Below are positions 42,852 through 51,576 of a DNA stretch of 64,000 nt, one piece after another. The notes beneath the pieces were generated by a model. That model did no database searches, was not told the DNA's origin, and saw only the letters and a program-made list of their open reading frames with translations. Positions within the stretch are counted from its first letter, which is position 1; each line of letters opens with the position of its first letter. The DNA is from Acetobacter sp. GTDB lineage: Bacteria; Pseudomonadota; Alphaproteobacteria; Acetobacterales; Acetobacteraceae. A program made the translations under genes and the position numbers. The stretch lies in assembly GCF_022483985.1 (NCBI RefSeq), contig NZ_JAKVME010000001.1, positions 620,001 to 684,000 of the forward strand, given 5' to 3'.

Positions 42852-43823
42852 ATGAATGGTATATATGAAATATTTTTTTATTTCTTGGTAGTGATTTTGT
42901 GCAATATATTGTGTGTATTTTCATTTTTTAAGCAAAAAAAATTAAATTATTATATAAATAAGAGGTTTGATAGTGTTATTGAAAACAAAAAAAATTCTGA
43001 TTTTTTTATTGATATTATTCCTGAAACGATAACAACTAAAGCTGTTAAGAAAACTTATGTCGACTATGTATTAAAAATACTTTTTGCCTTTGATAAAAAT
43101 TCTGAGGTGTGTTCTATGCAGGAGTTGAAAAAATTTTGTTTTTTCTCTCTTTCTGTTTTTGTGTTTTGTTTTGTTTTGTTTGTTTCTTATTTTTCTTTTA
43201 ACATAATGGTTCTTTTTGGTTTTTTCTTTTTGTGGATTGCATTTGTTAGATTCCATTTTGGCGGAAAAATTAATAAATTTAGGATAAATTTAGTTGAGCA
43301 ATTACCTGACACTGTTTTTATGATGGCTAGGAGTTTAAAAATAGGCGTCTCATTATCTCGGACCCTCGAGCTGATTGCTAGGCAATCGCCTGAACCTACA
43401 AAATCTTTGTTTGATGATGTTGTGAAAAAAATATCTGTGGGCAAAGAGTTCGGTGAAGTTCTGGATGAGTTAGCGATTAGAGCTGGAATAAGCGAGTATA
43501 GATTTTTTTCAATTATTGCCAAATTGCAGAGCAGAACAGGTGGGGGGTTGGCTGATATTCTTGATGGGTTTGGAAAAAATATTAGAAAAAGAGTTTCAGC
43601 TAAAAGAAAGGCTATAGCATTGGCATCTGAAGCGCGTATGAGTTGTTATGTATTGTCAGCTCTTCCTATATTTATGGCTATTGTGCTTGCAATAATGAAT
43701 CCACAATATGTTTCTGTGTTATATAAAACTCATTCTGGATTAAAATTATTATATGTAGCGTTATGTTTGTTTTTTTCCGGTATAGGGTCTATGTTTTTTA
43801 TAACAAAAATGACGCTTAGGTGA
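42852..43823 (+). CDS. tadB: TadB inner-membrane platform protein
   Basis: The ATG at 42852 has GAGGAA eight bases upstream; the longer frame from 42813 overlaps cpaF. The T2SF (GspF) domain occupies about residues 150-290: LPDTVFMMARSLKIGVSLSR, FGEVLDELAIRAGISEY and GGLADILDGFGKNIRKR. Membrane helices flank it at both ends. Codon use is extremely A/T-rich, with long runs of Phe, Lys, Ile and Asn, quite unlike the housekeeping genes in the window. TadB and TadC together form the platform on which CpaF acts. Confidence 0.92.
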   Translation: MNGIYEIFFYFLVVILCNILCVFSFFKQKKLNYYINKRFDSVIENKKNSDFFIDIIPETITTKAVKKTYVDYVLKILFAFDKNSEVCSMQELKKFCFFSLSVFVFCFVLFVSYFSFNIMVLFGFFFLWIAFVRFHFGGKINKFRINLVEQLPDTVFMMARSLKIGVSLSRTLELIARQSPEPTKSLFDDVVKKISVGKEFGEVLDELAIRAGISEYRFFSIIAKLQSRTGGGLADILDGFGKNIRKRVSAKRKAIALASEARMSCYVLSALPIFMAIVLAIMNPQYVSVLYKTHSGLKLLYVALCLFFSGIGSMFFITKMTLR

Positions 43824-43827
43824 AGTC

Positions 43828-44733
43828 ATGTTGCTTTTTTCCATTTCTTACATAATTGTTGTTTTTATTTGTTTTTTTGATATTAGAAATATTATTTTTT
43901 TTAAAAAAAGAAAATTGTTGAGGTTGGAAGGGGTATATAAGAATGTAAATTATATAGAAAAAGAAAATATCAAAAATAAATCAATTGTATCTTCTTCATT
44001 GTATAAGTTATCTTTTTTATTATCAAAATTAAAAATATTTAATGTTTATGGAAATAGCGAAGAGAAAAAATATATAGACATATTTGGGATGGATTACAGT
44101 TATTTTTTATCTATAAAAATATGTAGTTCATTATTTTTTATTTTTGTGTCTATTTTATTTTCATTATTGTTTGGTTTTAGTTTTTTTTACTATATATTTA
44201 TTTGTATTTTTTTCTGTTTTGTTGGATTCAAATTCCCTAATTTTGTTTTTAACCAAAAAAGAAAATTGCATCTTTCTCGAGTTGAAATGGGAATGGCTGA
44301 TGCGCTGGATTTGTTTTTAGTGTGTGCAGAAGCTGGTCTGGCAATGGAATCTGCAATGGAATGTGTTGCGGTCGAGATGATTCTGTTAAATAAAGATGTC
44401 GCAGAAGAATTTAAAATAACTATTGATGAAATGAGAATTAATAGTGATAGAGTTAAAGTTATTGAGGATTTGGGAAAAAGAACTGGATTGATTGTTATGA
44501 AAAGACTGAGTGGTGCATTAATTCAAACGTTTGAAACGGGATCTTCCTTAGTTTCTGTATTGAGAGTTTTGGTTTCTGAAATAAGAGAGGATTCATTGAT
44601 AAGATTTGAAGAAAGAGCAGCTAAGCTTTCTGTTATACTCACATTTCCAATGATAATTTTTTTATTGCCTTGTATATTTATAATAATAGCGGGTCCAGCG
44701 GTCCTTGGAATTATTGGTGTTCTTAAGGAATAA
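43828..44733 (+). CDS. tadC: TadC inner-membrane platform protein
   Basis: The second GspF-type platform subunit: several membrane helices in the first half, then the T2SF domain with MGMADALDLFLVCAEAGLAM, IRINSDRVKVIEDLGKRTG-like sequence and LIQTFETGSSLVSVLRVL. C-terminal helices end at FIIIAGPAVLGIIGVLKE. GC content is very low, as in tadB, from which it is separated by four bases. It is the last tad gene: tadD and the pseudopilin genes tadE, tadF, tadG are absent, and an IS5-family fragment starts about a dozen bases after the stop. Confidence 0.92.
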   Translation: MLLFSISYIIVVFICFFDIRNIIFFKKRKLLRLEGVYKNVNYIEKENIKNKSIVSSSLYKLSFLLSKLKIFNVYGNSEEKKYIDIFGMDYSYFLSIKICSSLFFIFVSILFSLLFGFSFFYYIFICIFFCFVGFKFPNFVFNQKRKLHLSRVEMGMADALDLFLVCAEAGLAMESAMECVAVEMILLNKDVAEEFKITIDEMRINSDRVKVIEDLGKRTGLIVMKRLSGALIQTFETGSSLVSVLRVLVSEIREDSLIRFEERAAKLSVILTFPMIIFLLPCIFIIIAGPAVLGIIGVLKE

Positions 44734-44742
44734 TGTTGTATT

Positions 44743-45310
44743 TTAAATTTCATAGCGGACGGTGAGGCGGCGAAAACGCGATATCCATGTGAAGGTGCGT
44801 TTGATGACAAGCGATGTTTTCCGATATGGTTACTGCTTTCGATGCCTTTTCTGGCGATCCTATGCTTGGTCCTGCGACCATCCAATTATCCTGGACATTG
44901 GCATCGGATAGCAAAACAGTCAGCGAATACCCTGTCGGTCAGCGATAATGTGCCGTTTCGTCCCAATATCTCACGATCTGTGGAATATTGGCCTGTCGTT
45001 TGCCCCTTTTTGTCGCAATAGACGCGCTGTCTATGCAGCCACCGCTTCAGTCCAGGCTGCCTGGCTTGATAACGGCGAATTTGCAACTCACGATACAAAC
45101 TGTTCCATACATCCGCCTGATGCCAATCTCACAGGTGATGCCAGCAGATAATACCAATGGCTGCTGTCTCTGGCTGCGGTGTGGTGTTAGCCGGAGTGGA
45201 GCGGTGGCATGGACTGGCAGATTCTGCGGAACAGGACCGGTCCGTCATGGAGTATTCAAAAAAACTTCCCGACAATCCTGAATTCCACACCGACCATCTA
45301 CCGCACAACA
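44743..45310 (-). mobile_element. IS5-family transposase remnant
   Basis: Several frames on the minus strand give pieces of an IS5-type DDE transposase. The end reads LVIKRTFTWISRFRRLTVRYE and stops at 44743, about 25 residues short of a normal C-terminus. Upstream pieces are VWNSLYRELQIRRYQ (44886-45098 frame, continuing GLKRWLHRQRV) and LSDANVQDNWMVAG. At least three frameshifts separate them, and no terminal inverted repeat is visible at the tadC side. It is a decayed and truncated copy with no active enzyme. Confidence 0.65.
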
Positions 45311-45384
45311 AACGGATTGAAATCTGGTTCCAAGGCTAAGTACGGATAGAAAAAAAGAACAGTGTCGTCCGGTATAAATAGGCC

Positions 45385-45566
45385 ATGTGGAGAAGCCGGT
45401 CACACCAGTCGGCCGCCCAGCGCTATGCCAACGACTGGTTGTTCGAGGCAATCTGTCTCGCACGTAGCAAGGCCGGAGGCCTCGTACTCCCGTTTATCGG
45501 CTCGGACAGTATTCGTGCACGGCTATGTGATAGATTGCTCGTGGGTCCATCTTCCTCATGAGCCGA
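45385..45566 (+). mobile_element. IS630-family transposase fragment
   Basis: On the plus strand the frame RYANDWLFEAICLARSKAGG, continuing LVLPFIGSDS, matches the middle of IS630-type transposases, whose usual form is 'WLFGAICPARG..AALVLPYADTEAM'. The frame ends in TGA at 45558-45560, and the IS3 left end begins six bases later. Neither end of the element is present. Confidence 0.45.
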
Positions 45567-46140
45567 TGACCTTGCCCCTGAAATGCTCTCAGATTTAAGT
45601 TTGGGGCTGTGGGTTATTGTATGCCGTTTTGGTGTGTTGAACGAAAGCCTCTGGCGTCATGCTATTGAGGCTAGTATGGGGCCTGACAGCCTTGTAGTCG
45701 GCCCGCCAGACGTCGATGACCGTCCGAGTGTGGGAGATATTGCGGAACAGGTGGTCGTTGAGGCATTCGTCAGGGAACCGGCCGTTGAAGCCTTCGACGA
45801 ACCCGTTCTGTTGCGGCTTGCCTGATGCGATGTGGCGCCACAGTATGGTTTGCGTGCAGTATTCATCCAGCTGTTCTGCAACACTCACGCCAGAAAGTAC
45901 ATAACATCCTCTAGTAGCCGAACCGGCGTCGTTCGCCCGCAAGATTGCGCAGCCGACAGCGTGCCTCGGCAGATGTAGAAGGTCGTGTCGCTGATCCAGC
46001 GCCTGCGGCACAGATCCGTAGCCGTCACTCCCGCCTGATGCTTCTTCAGAATCCCAATGATCTGGTCCTGCGTATTCATCGTCTGTCTCCAGTGGACAGA
46101 GCTTACTTCAAATCGAGGGCATTTCAGGGGGCAGGGTCAC
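45567..46140 (-). mobile_element. Internally deleted IS3-family element with both ends
   Basis: Terminal inverted repeats remain: TGACCTTGCCCCTGAAATGC at 45567 and, reversed, TGACCCTGCCCCCTGAAATG from 46140 inward. The minus strand holds the first part of orfA (ATG at 46079, [20 protein letters not shown], then DLCRR) and the C-terminal part of orfB ([20 protein letters not shown], then [16 protein letters not shown], stop at 45595). About 574 bases remain of a normal 1.2 kb, the middle being lost with the catalytic Asp residues. CGA flanks both ends and may be a 3-base target duplication. It cannot move by itself, but ends are intact enough for action in trans. Confidence 0.75.
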
Positions 46141-46142
46141 CG

Positions 46143-46300
46143 ACGAACCTGCTTGCGGGCAACGTTACGACCGAGACGGCGTAAATGTGCCATCTCATCT
46201 CCTTGGAGCCATAATACGGCGTTTCCAGAAACTGTTCGACGATCAGCGCATCAACCCCAGATTGGCCTCGCTCTGTGATACAGACCGATAATAGATGAAT
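46143..46300 (-). mobile_element. Second IS3-family transposase fragment
   Basis: The minus strand reads SVSQSEANLGLMR, then after a frameshift EQFLETPYYGS, and after another MAHLRRLGRNVARKQVRR. Joined, these match the start of OrfB of IS3-type elements ('LMRLIDE.FLE.P.YG.RQM..HLRR.G..V.RKRVRR'). The piece directly adjoins the right end of the deleted IS3 element, and is unrelated to it in phase. It is a decayed fragment. Confidence 0.6.
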
Positions 46301-46816
46301 GTCATGTCACGGACCATTTCCCTATGATTTGAGTGATGAGTGTGCGGTTTTGGATATTTTTCATAAAAAAACAGGAAGAAATTGTGCAAATTACTGTAGG
46401 CTTGAGAGAGTGACGTTTCCGATAAGTCGGAAAACCAGATGGTGGATGAAGCGCAACACCCAGCCGTAGACACAATAGAAGTTGACATTTTTCAGAGAGG
46501 GTCGGGTATAACGCAATTTTCCATTACACAAGGTATTTTATAGGTGTCTGTATGATGTGTTCACTCTGTTCATTTAATATTTATTTATTTTGATATTATA
46601 ATCAAAATTTGTAATGAGTGAACCAAATATGACTTCAATACTTTATTTTATTGTAAAACATCTATTCACATTCTGACCGTGATGTCTATTTTATGCACTC
46701 AGGCCTGTGAGAGGAGATAATGCCTATTTCAACGTGAAATTTCGCTTCCCTATGGAATGTATTCCTTGATGCAGTTATCACACCGATCGAAAAAGGTCTT
46801 GAACCGGAGGTGATGA
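46301..46816. other. AT-rich intergenic region with nested dyad
   Basis: No gene is supported in these 516 bases. GTTCACTC (46559-46566) and GAGTGAAC (46616-46623) are perfect distant arms. Between them TTTTGAT (46588-46594) and ATCAAAA (46601-46607) form a second dyad. The region may hold the promoter of the next gene. Confidence 0.4.
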
Positions 46817-47191
46817 GTGATCGTTCAGGATTATCCGTGGTTCAGCGACATGCCGGACTGCCTGTACTACATGCGGGCTGAGGAATTTCCTCGTCCTTTT
46901 ATAGAAAAAGGAATTATCTTCATTCTTCCTGATAAATTAAAAAATTTTCGTAAAAATCTTTATCATGTGAGGCGGCGGGACAATGATGATTCCGCGCTGT
47001 ATGTCCCATTGTTTCGGGCAAACTGTCTGCTGGAAAGCGAACCTTGCCCCAAGGATATGTCCGGACCGTTTCCGGTCTATCCGTTTTATACCAGAATAGC
47101 GCGTAACAGACGGCACTATCTCGATTATTACATGCTGTTCCTGTTGGGTAGTCAGTCCGAGAGGGCGCGTTTCAACACTCTGACTGCCTGA
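46817..47191 (+). CDS. Unrecognised small protein next to the IS graveyard
   Basis: The start is GTG at 46817 with GGAGGT seven bases upstream, a good site. The 124-residue product is aromatic-rich (YPWFSDMPDCLYYM, PVYPFYTRIARNRRHYLDYY), with no signal peptide, no membrane helix and no motif I know. Codon use resembles the host genome more than the tad region does, and the strong ribosome site argues for a real gene. It stands alone between insertion-sequence debris and the corC terminator. I cannot assign a function. Confidence 0.55.
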   Translation: MIVQDYPWFSDMPDCLYYMRAEEFPRPFIEKGIIFILPDKLKNFRKNLYHVRRRDNDDSALYVPLFRANCLLESEPCPKDMSGPFPVYPFYTRIARNRRHYLDYYMLFLLGSQSERARFNTLTA

Positions 47192-47260
47192 TCATATGCC
47201 CTGATTGTTGTTTTCGGGTCTCTTCACCAGTCTGACCTCGTCCATGTAAACTGAATAAAG

Positions 47261-47289
47261 TTCCGGCAGGAGAAGAACTCCTGCCGGAA
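47261..47289 (-). terminator. Terminator of the miaB-phoH-ybeY-corC cluster
   Basis: TTCCGGCAGGAG (47261-47272) pairs perfectly over 12 positions with CTCCTGCCGGAA (47278-47289), 5-base loop, directly after the corC stop. Read leftward it is followed by a T-rich ACTTTATT. Confidence 0.85.
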
Positions 47290-47290
47290 G

Positions 47291-48208
47291 TCAGGACGCT
47301 GTGGTTTTTTCGGCGATCGTTTTTTCTTCAACCGGTCGGCGCACGCGCACCTTGCGGATATGGCGGGCATCTGCGTCCAGAACACGAAATACAAAACCAT
47401 TTTCGTGATTGAGGACTTCGCCGCGCGTGGGAACATGCCCGGCAAGACGGAATACCAGCCCGCCAATGGTTTCAATTTCAGATTCACGCTCGGACTCTGT
47501 CAGGATCGGCCCGATCTGTTCCTCAAACTGCTCCATCGGACAGCGGGCATCCACGTCGAAAGATCCGTCCGGACGCTCGGTGATCAGTGCGACGGTGGGT
47601 TCGTCATGTTCATCCGAGATGTCGCCAACGATGGTTTCAATGAGATCCTCAATGGTGACGAGGCCATCGATTCCGCCATATTCGTCGATCACAAGCGCCA
47701 GATGCACCTGCCGCTGCCGCATCATCAGCAGCAGATCAAGCACCGGCATCTGCGGAGCGATCATCAGCGGCTGACGCAGCAGAGTTTCCAGATTGAACGC
47801 CTCGCTGGTTCCAACATAGGCGATGAGATCCTTCACATGGATCATGCCGACAATATCGTCGAGCTGCCCGCGATAGACCGGCATGCGTGAGTGATTCTCA
47901 CGCCGCATCATCGCCAGTGCGTCGTCGAGGCTGATATCGGCTGGCATCGCCACGATATCCGCACGCGGCACCATGACGTCATCCGCGCTGGTTTCACGCA
48001 GGCGCAGCACATTGGCGATCAGCGCCCGTTCCTGACGGTCCAGTTCAGGTGCTTCGTCGCCACCTTCACCCGCATCAGCGGCTTCCTGCACGAGTGCCGC
48101 GATGGAGTGACGGACACCGTGCTCTTTCTTCCGGTTGAACAGGGAAAACAGCCCCTTACGGGTTTTCTGTGATCCGTTCAGGCCGTTTGAATGGTCCGTG
48201 TCACTCAT
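47291..48208 (-). CDS. corC: CBS-domain protein, CorC/TlyC type
   Basis: The ATG at 48208 overlaps the ybeY stop (ATGA), so I prefer it to the one at 48223. Two CBS domains (about residues 75-190; [20 protein letters not shown] and [20 protein letters not shown]) precede a CorC/HlyC C-terminal domain with [20 protein letters not shown]. There is no DUF21 membrane part, so it is the short soluble CorC type linked to Mg/Co homeostasis. Its place after ybeY is the standard alphaproteobacterial order. The lnt gene that often follows is not here. Confidence 0.9.
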   Translation of the reverse strand: MSDTDHSNGLNGSQKTRKGLFSLFNRKKEHGVRHSIAALVQEAADAGEGGDEAPELDRQERALIANVLRLRETSADDVMVPRADIVAMPADISLDDALAMMRRENHSRMPVYRGQLDDIVGMIHVKDLIAYVGTSEAFNLETLLRQPLMIAPQMPVLDLLLMMRQRQVHLALVIDEYGGIDGLVTIEDLIETIVGDISDEHDEPTVALITERPDGSFDVDARCPMEQFEEQIGPILTESERESEIETIGGLVFRLAGHVPTRGEVLNHENGFVFRVLDADARHIRKVRVRRPVEEKTIAEKTTAS

Positions 48209-48798
48209 GTCCGGGATTTCCACGGATTGGGGAGACCCATCATCGCCAGAACACGGGCCTCTTCCATCTCCATGCGTCGTGCATCGCCAGCTTCATGGTG
48301 ATCATGGCCGCTGAGATGAAGCACGCCATGCGCAATCAGGTGCGCCAGATGGTGCGCCACAGGCTTTCTGGCAGCATGAGCTTCCCGGCAGACAACGCCG
48401 AGCGCCAGAATGATCTCACCGCCGGGATAGCCGGGTGGCGGCTCGAATGTGAGGACATTGGTCGGCTTGTTCCGTCCGCGATGACGTGCGTTCAGCGCCT
48501 TCACGACCCTGTCCGAGGACAGGACGATCGTCTCCGGCAGCACAAGCGCCACTCCGGAAAAACGCCGCTCCATCCAGACGAGACTGGCGTCGCTGGCGCG
48601 TCTCACCAGACGCTCGACATGGGGGACGACCGCCCGCCAGCCCGTGTCCTCGACAATGATCTCGGGACCAGTGCCGTCTGTTCCGGTGTCGTCCTCCCAC
48701 TGGGTGGGAGGGAAGGGGAAGAGCCCGGCCCCGAAAGGGGAGGGCTCATCGTCTGCCACGCTCCGGAGAGCGCGGCTGTCAGTACTTGGCGGTTCCAT
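48205..48798 (-). CDS. ybeY: YbeY endoribonuclease, 16S rRNA maturation
   Basis: The start at 48798 ([13 protein letters not shown]) overlaps the phoH 3' end by 20 bases; a longer frame to 49014 lies wholly in phoH and is not used. The zinc site is [19 protein letters not shown], matching the family's HGxLHLxGxDH, with an Arg-containing [21 protein letters not shown] loop ([18 protein letters not shown]) before it. The N-terminal ~50 residues are longer than in E. coli and low in complexity. YbeY helps process 16S rRNA and controls ribosome quality. Length is 197. Confidence 0.93.
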   Translation of the reverse strand: MEPPSTDSRALRSVADDEPSPFGAGLFPFPPTQWEDDTGTDGTGPEIIVEDTGWRAVVPHVERLVRRASDASLVWMERRFSGVALVLPETIVLSSDRVVKALNARHRGRNKPTNVLTFEPPPGYPGGEIILALGVVCREAHAARKPVAHHLAHLIAHGVLHLSGHDHHEAGDARRMEMEEARVLAMMGLPNPWKSRT

Positions 48799-49942
48799 TG
48801 TGCTCCCGGCGGAATCTGTTGTTGCGGGAGGGCTCCCGTTCCACCGTCTTCTTGTCATCATACGCATCAACAATGCGCGCGACCAGTCTGTGCCGCACAA
48901 CGTCTCTCGCGTCAAAGCGATTGACGGCAATACCCTGCACGCCTTCCAGCGTATCGAGCGCATCCTGCAGGCCGGAAGTCGTGCCCGACGGCAGATCGAC
49001 CTGACTGAGATCACCCGTGACGACCATCCGCGTGCCGTTGCCCATACGGGTCAGAAACATCTTCATCTGTGCGGGTGTGGTGTTCTGCGCTTCGTCGAGA
49101 ATCACATAGGCATGGGCCAGTGTGCGGCCACGCATGAAGGCGAGGGGCGCAACCTCGATGTCGCCGGTCGCCATGCGCCGTGTCACCTGATCGCCCGGCA
49201 TCATGTCATGCAGCGCGTCGTAGAGCGGGCGCAGATAGGGGTCGATCTTTTCTTTCAGGTCACCGGGAAGAAAGCCCAGCCGCTCGCCAGCCTCCACAGC
49301 GGGGCGCGACAGGATGATCCGGTCCACCTGACCCGACTGCAACATGGCGACCGCCTGCGCGACCGCGAGATAGGTCTTGCCGGTTCCTGCGGGACCGACG
49401 CCGAACACCATCTCGTTGCGGGCCAGCATTTCCATATAGGCTGCCTGTCCCGGGGAGCGCGGCTCGATCGCACCCCGGCGGGTCCGGATGGCCGGGAGAT
49501 CATTGATCATCAACCGTGGGCCGTTGTGCGGCTTTGTCTCGACTTCGGTGGCGGCTTCCGGCGCCTGACCGGGAACCTGATCACGCAGGGCGGCGTGAAT
49601 GTCGGAAAGGCGAATGGCGGCGTCGATCTCATCCGTGTTGATCGGCGTGCCACGCTCCAGCTTGCGGTAAAGCGTTGTCAGCGCGGAATGAGCCAGCGCC
49701 GTGCGGCCCGGTTCTCCAACAATCGCAATCCGGTTGCCCTTGCAGGCGATGCGTACTCCCAGAGCTTCCGCCATGTGACGCAGGTGCCGGTCATGGTCTC
49801 CGACAAGTTGCGCCAGCAGGGCGTTATCTCCGAATTGCAGGGTTGTCGTGCGCGACATGTCCCGTGTCGGAGAGGAGGGGGAGCCCTTGTGACGAGGCTG
49901 GGAGGTTCCGGGTGCGATGGGCTGGGTCAAGCGGGCATACAC
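48779..49942 (-). CDS. phoH: PhoH-family ATPase
   Basis: The P-loop [20 protein letters not shown] (about residue 183) and Walker [21 protein letters not shown] are clear, with [18 protein letters not shown] as the sensor region. An N-terminal KH-like part (about 30-110) precedes it. PhoH proteins are ATPases probably acting on RNA with YbeY, to which this gene is always close. The start is GTG at 49942, overlapping miaB by 16 bases; ATG at 49858 ([12 protein letters not shown]) is a shorter alternative that fits the family N-terminus well. Confidence 0.93.
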   Translation of the reverse strand: MYARLTQPIAPGTSQPRHKGSPSSPTRDMSRTTTLQFGDNALLAQLVGDHDRHLRHMAEALGVRIACKGNRIAIVGEPGRTALAHSALTTLYRKLERGTPINTDEIDAAIRLSDIHAALRDQVPGQAPEAATEVETKPHNGPRLMINDLPAIRTRRGAIEPRSPGQAAYMEMLARNEMVFGVGPAGTGKTYLAVAQAVAMLQSGQVDRIILSRPAVEAGERLGFLPGDLKEKIDPYLRPLYDALHDMMPGDQVTRRMATGDIEVAPLAFMRGRTLAHAYVILDEAQNTTPAQMKMFLTRMGNGTRMVVTGDLSQVDLPSGTTSGLQDALDTLEGVQGIAVNRFDARDVVRHRLVARIVDAYDDKKTVEREPSRNNRFRREHNGTAKY

Positions 49943-51342
49943 TCCTCGACAAGCGTTCCGACCAGCGAATTGCTGAGTCGTTGCGTGATCAGCACGGGCA
50001 GAACCCTGCCGACCAGATCATCCGGTCCATCGACATGAACCGGTTGAAGCCATGGGGACCGGCCGACCATCTGGCCCGGCTTGCGGCCCCGACCTGTGAA
50101 CAGCACGGGCGCGATGATATCGACAACAGCTTCGTTGAAGGAATCCTGTTGTTCGCGCAGCAGTGCCTGCAATGCCTGAAGACGCTCGTCCTTGATGGCC
50201 TCCGCTACCTGCAACGGCGCGCCAGCCGCCGGAGTTCCCGGCCGGATCGAATATTTGAACGAGTAGGCCAGAGCGAACCCGACATCGCGGATAAGCTGCA
50301 TGGTCGCTTCGAAATCCTCGTCGGTTTCACCCGGATGCCCCACGATGAAATCGGAGGACAGGGCCAGATCCGGACGCACGGCCCGCAGACGATCCACGAG
50401 GCGGCGATATTCGTACGCCGTATGGCCCCGGTTCATCGCCTTGAGAATCTTGTCCGAGCCGGACTGTACGGGCAGATGCAGGAAGGGCATCAGAGCGGGC
50501 AGATCACGATGAGCCATGATCAGGTCATCGCCCATGTCGCGCGGATGCGAGGTCATGTAGCGGATACGCTCCAGCCCCGGAATCTCAGCCAGAGCATAGG
50601 CCAGTCGGGCGAGGCTCCATGCGCCGCCGTCCGGACCCTCGCCATGATAGGCGTTGACGTTCTGCCCGAGCAGGGTCAGTTCGCGCACGCCGCTGGCGAC
50701 CATGCGCCGGGCTTCCGCCAGAACGGAGACGACGGAGCGGCTGGCTTCCGCGCCACGGGTGTAAGGCACCACGCAGAACGAGCAGAACTTGTCGCAGCCT
50801 TCCTGCACCGTGAGGAACGCGGTGACATTGCCTGCGGTCTGCGGCGCTTCACTTTCGGGAAGAAAGTCGAACTTCTGCTCGGCGGGGAAATCCGTATCGA
50901 TCACGGAGCCACCGGCGCGGGCGGCGCGGGCCACCATCTCCGGCAGGCGATGATAGGTCTGCGGCCCGAGCACGATGTCCACATAAGGCGCGCGCTTGAG
51001 AATCTGCTCGCCTTCAGCCTGAGCGACACAGCCCGCCACGGCGAGGACGGTCTGGCGGCCTTCCGTGCTGCGTTCTTCCTTGATGTGCCGCAGCCGACCC
51101 AGTTCGGAAAACACCTTCTCCGCGGCGCGGTCACGGATATGGCAGGTATTGAGAATGATCATGTCCGCCTGCGCGGGATCATCCACCGGCGCATAGCCCA
51201 GCGGGCGCAGGACATCGGTCATGCGGGCGCTGTCATACACGTTCATCTGGCAGCCCCATGTGATCATGTGCAGACCACGGGTGTTGGGGCGGGCGTTGGA
51301 CGCACTGGCGCTATGGGGTTTGGTGGGGAGATCAGTCGTCAC
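49927..51342 (-). CDS. miaB: tRNA-2-methylthio-N6-isopentenyladenosine synthase
   Basis: MiaB adds the 2-methylthio group to i6A37 in tRNAs that read UNN codons. The UPF0004 domain holds three Cys for one cluster (Cys31 in ITWGCQMN, Cys67 in LNTCHIRD, one in VAGCVAQ). The radical-SAM CxxxCxxC is [17 protein letters not shown], and the C-terminal TRAM domain ends the chain. Start is GTG at 51342. Length 471 is normal. It begins the miaB-phoH-ybeY-corC cluster, all tightly spaced or overlapping. Confidence 0.96.
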   Translation of the reverse strand: MTTDLPTKPHSASASNARPNTRGLHMITWGCQMNVYDSARMTDVLRPLGYAPVDDPAQADMIILNTCHIRDRAAEKVFSELGRLRHIKEERSTEGRQTVLAVAGCVAQAEGEQILKRAPYVDIVLGPQTYHRLPEMVARAARAGGSVIDTDFPAEQKFDFLPESEAPQTAGNVTAFLTVQEGCDKFCSFCVVPYTRGAEASRSVVSVLAEARRMVASGVRELTLLGQNVNAYHGEGPDGGAWSLARLAYALAEIPGLERIRYMTSHPRDMGDDLIMAHRDLPALMPFLHLPVQSGSDKILKAMNRGHTAYEYRRLVDRLRAVRPDLALSSDFIVGHPGETDEDFEATMQLIRDVGFALAYSFKYSIRPGTPAAGAPLQVAEAIKDERLQALQALLREQQDSFNEAVVDIIAPVLFTGRGRKPGQMVGRSPWLQPVHVDGPDDLVGRVLPVLITQRLSNSLVGTLVEECMPA

Positions 51343-51576
51343 AGTTCAGGCTCGTTCCGGCACGCCGCCGGACCATTCCGCACGACGGAGGGAGGAATCC
51401 TGAATGAGGGCGTCCGGGTCAAGGGCAGAAGCTCATGACGCCGATTCCGCCAATGAGAAAGCAGAAGAAATGAGAAAGGCAATCAAGCCATGAACCTCTC
51501 TTCGCGCCGGGAACTACAATCGGACGTGTCTGATCACGCCTTCAGTCACCATCTGGGGAAAGATACAGGGAACTTG

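Noticed and set aside
49675..51438. 587-codon open frame on the plus strand
   Set aside because: It mirrors miaB and part of phoH, both well supported by motifs. No ribosome site or family match.
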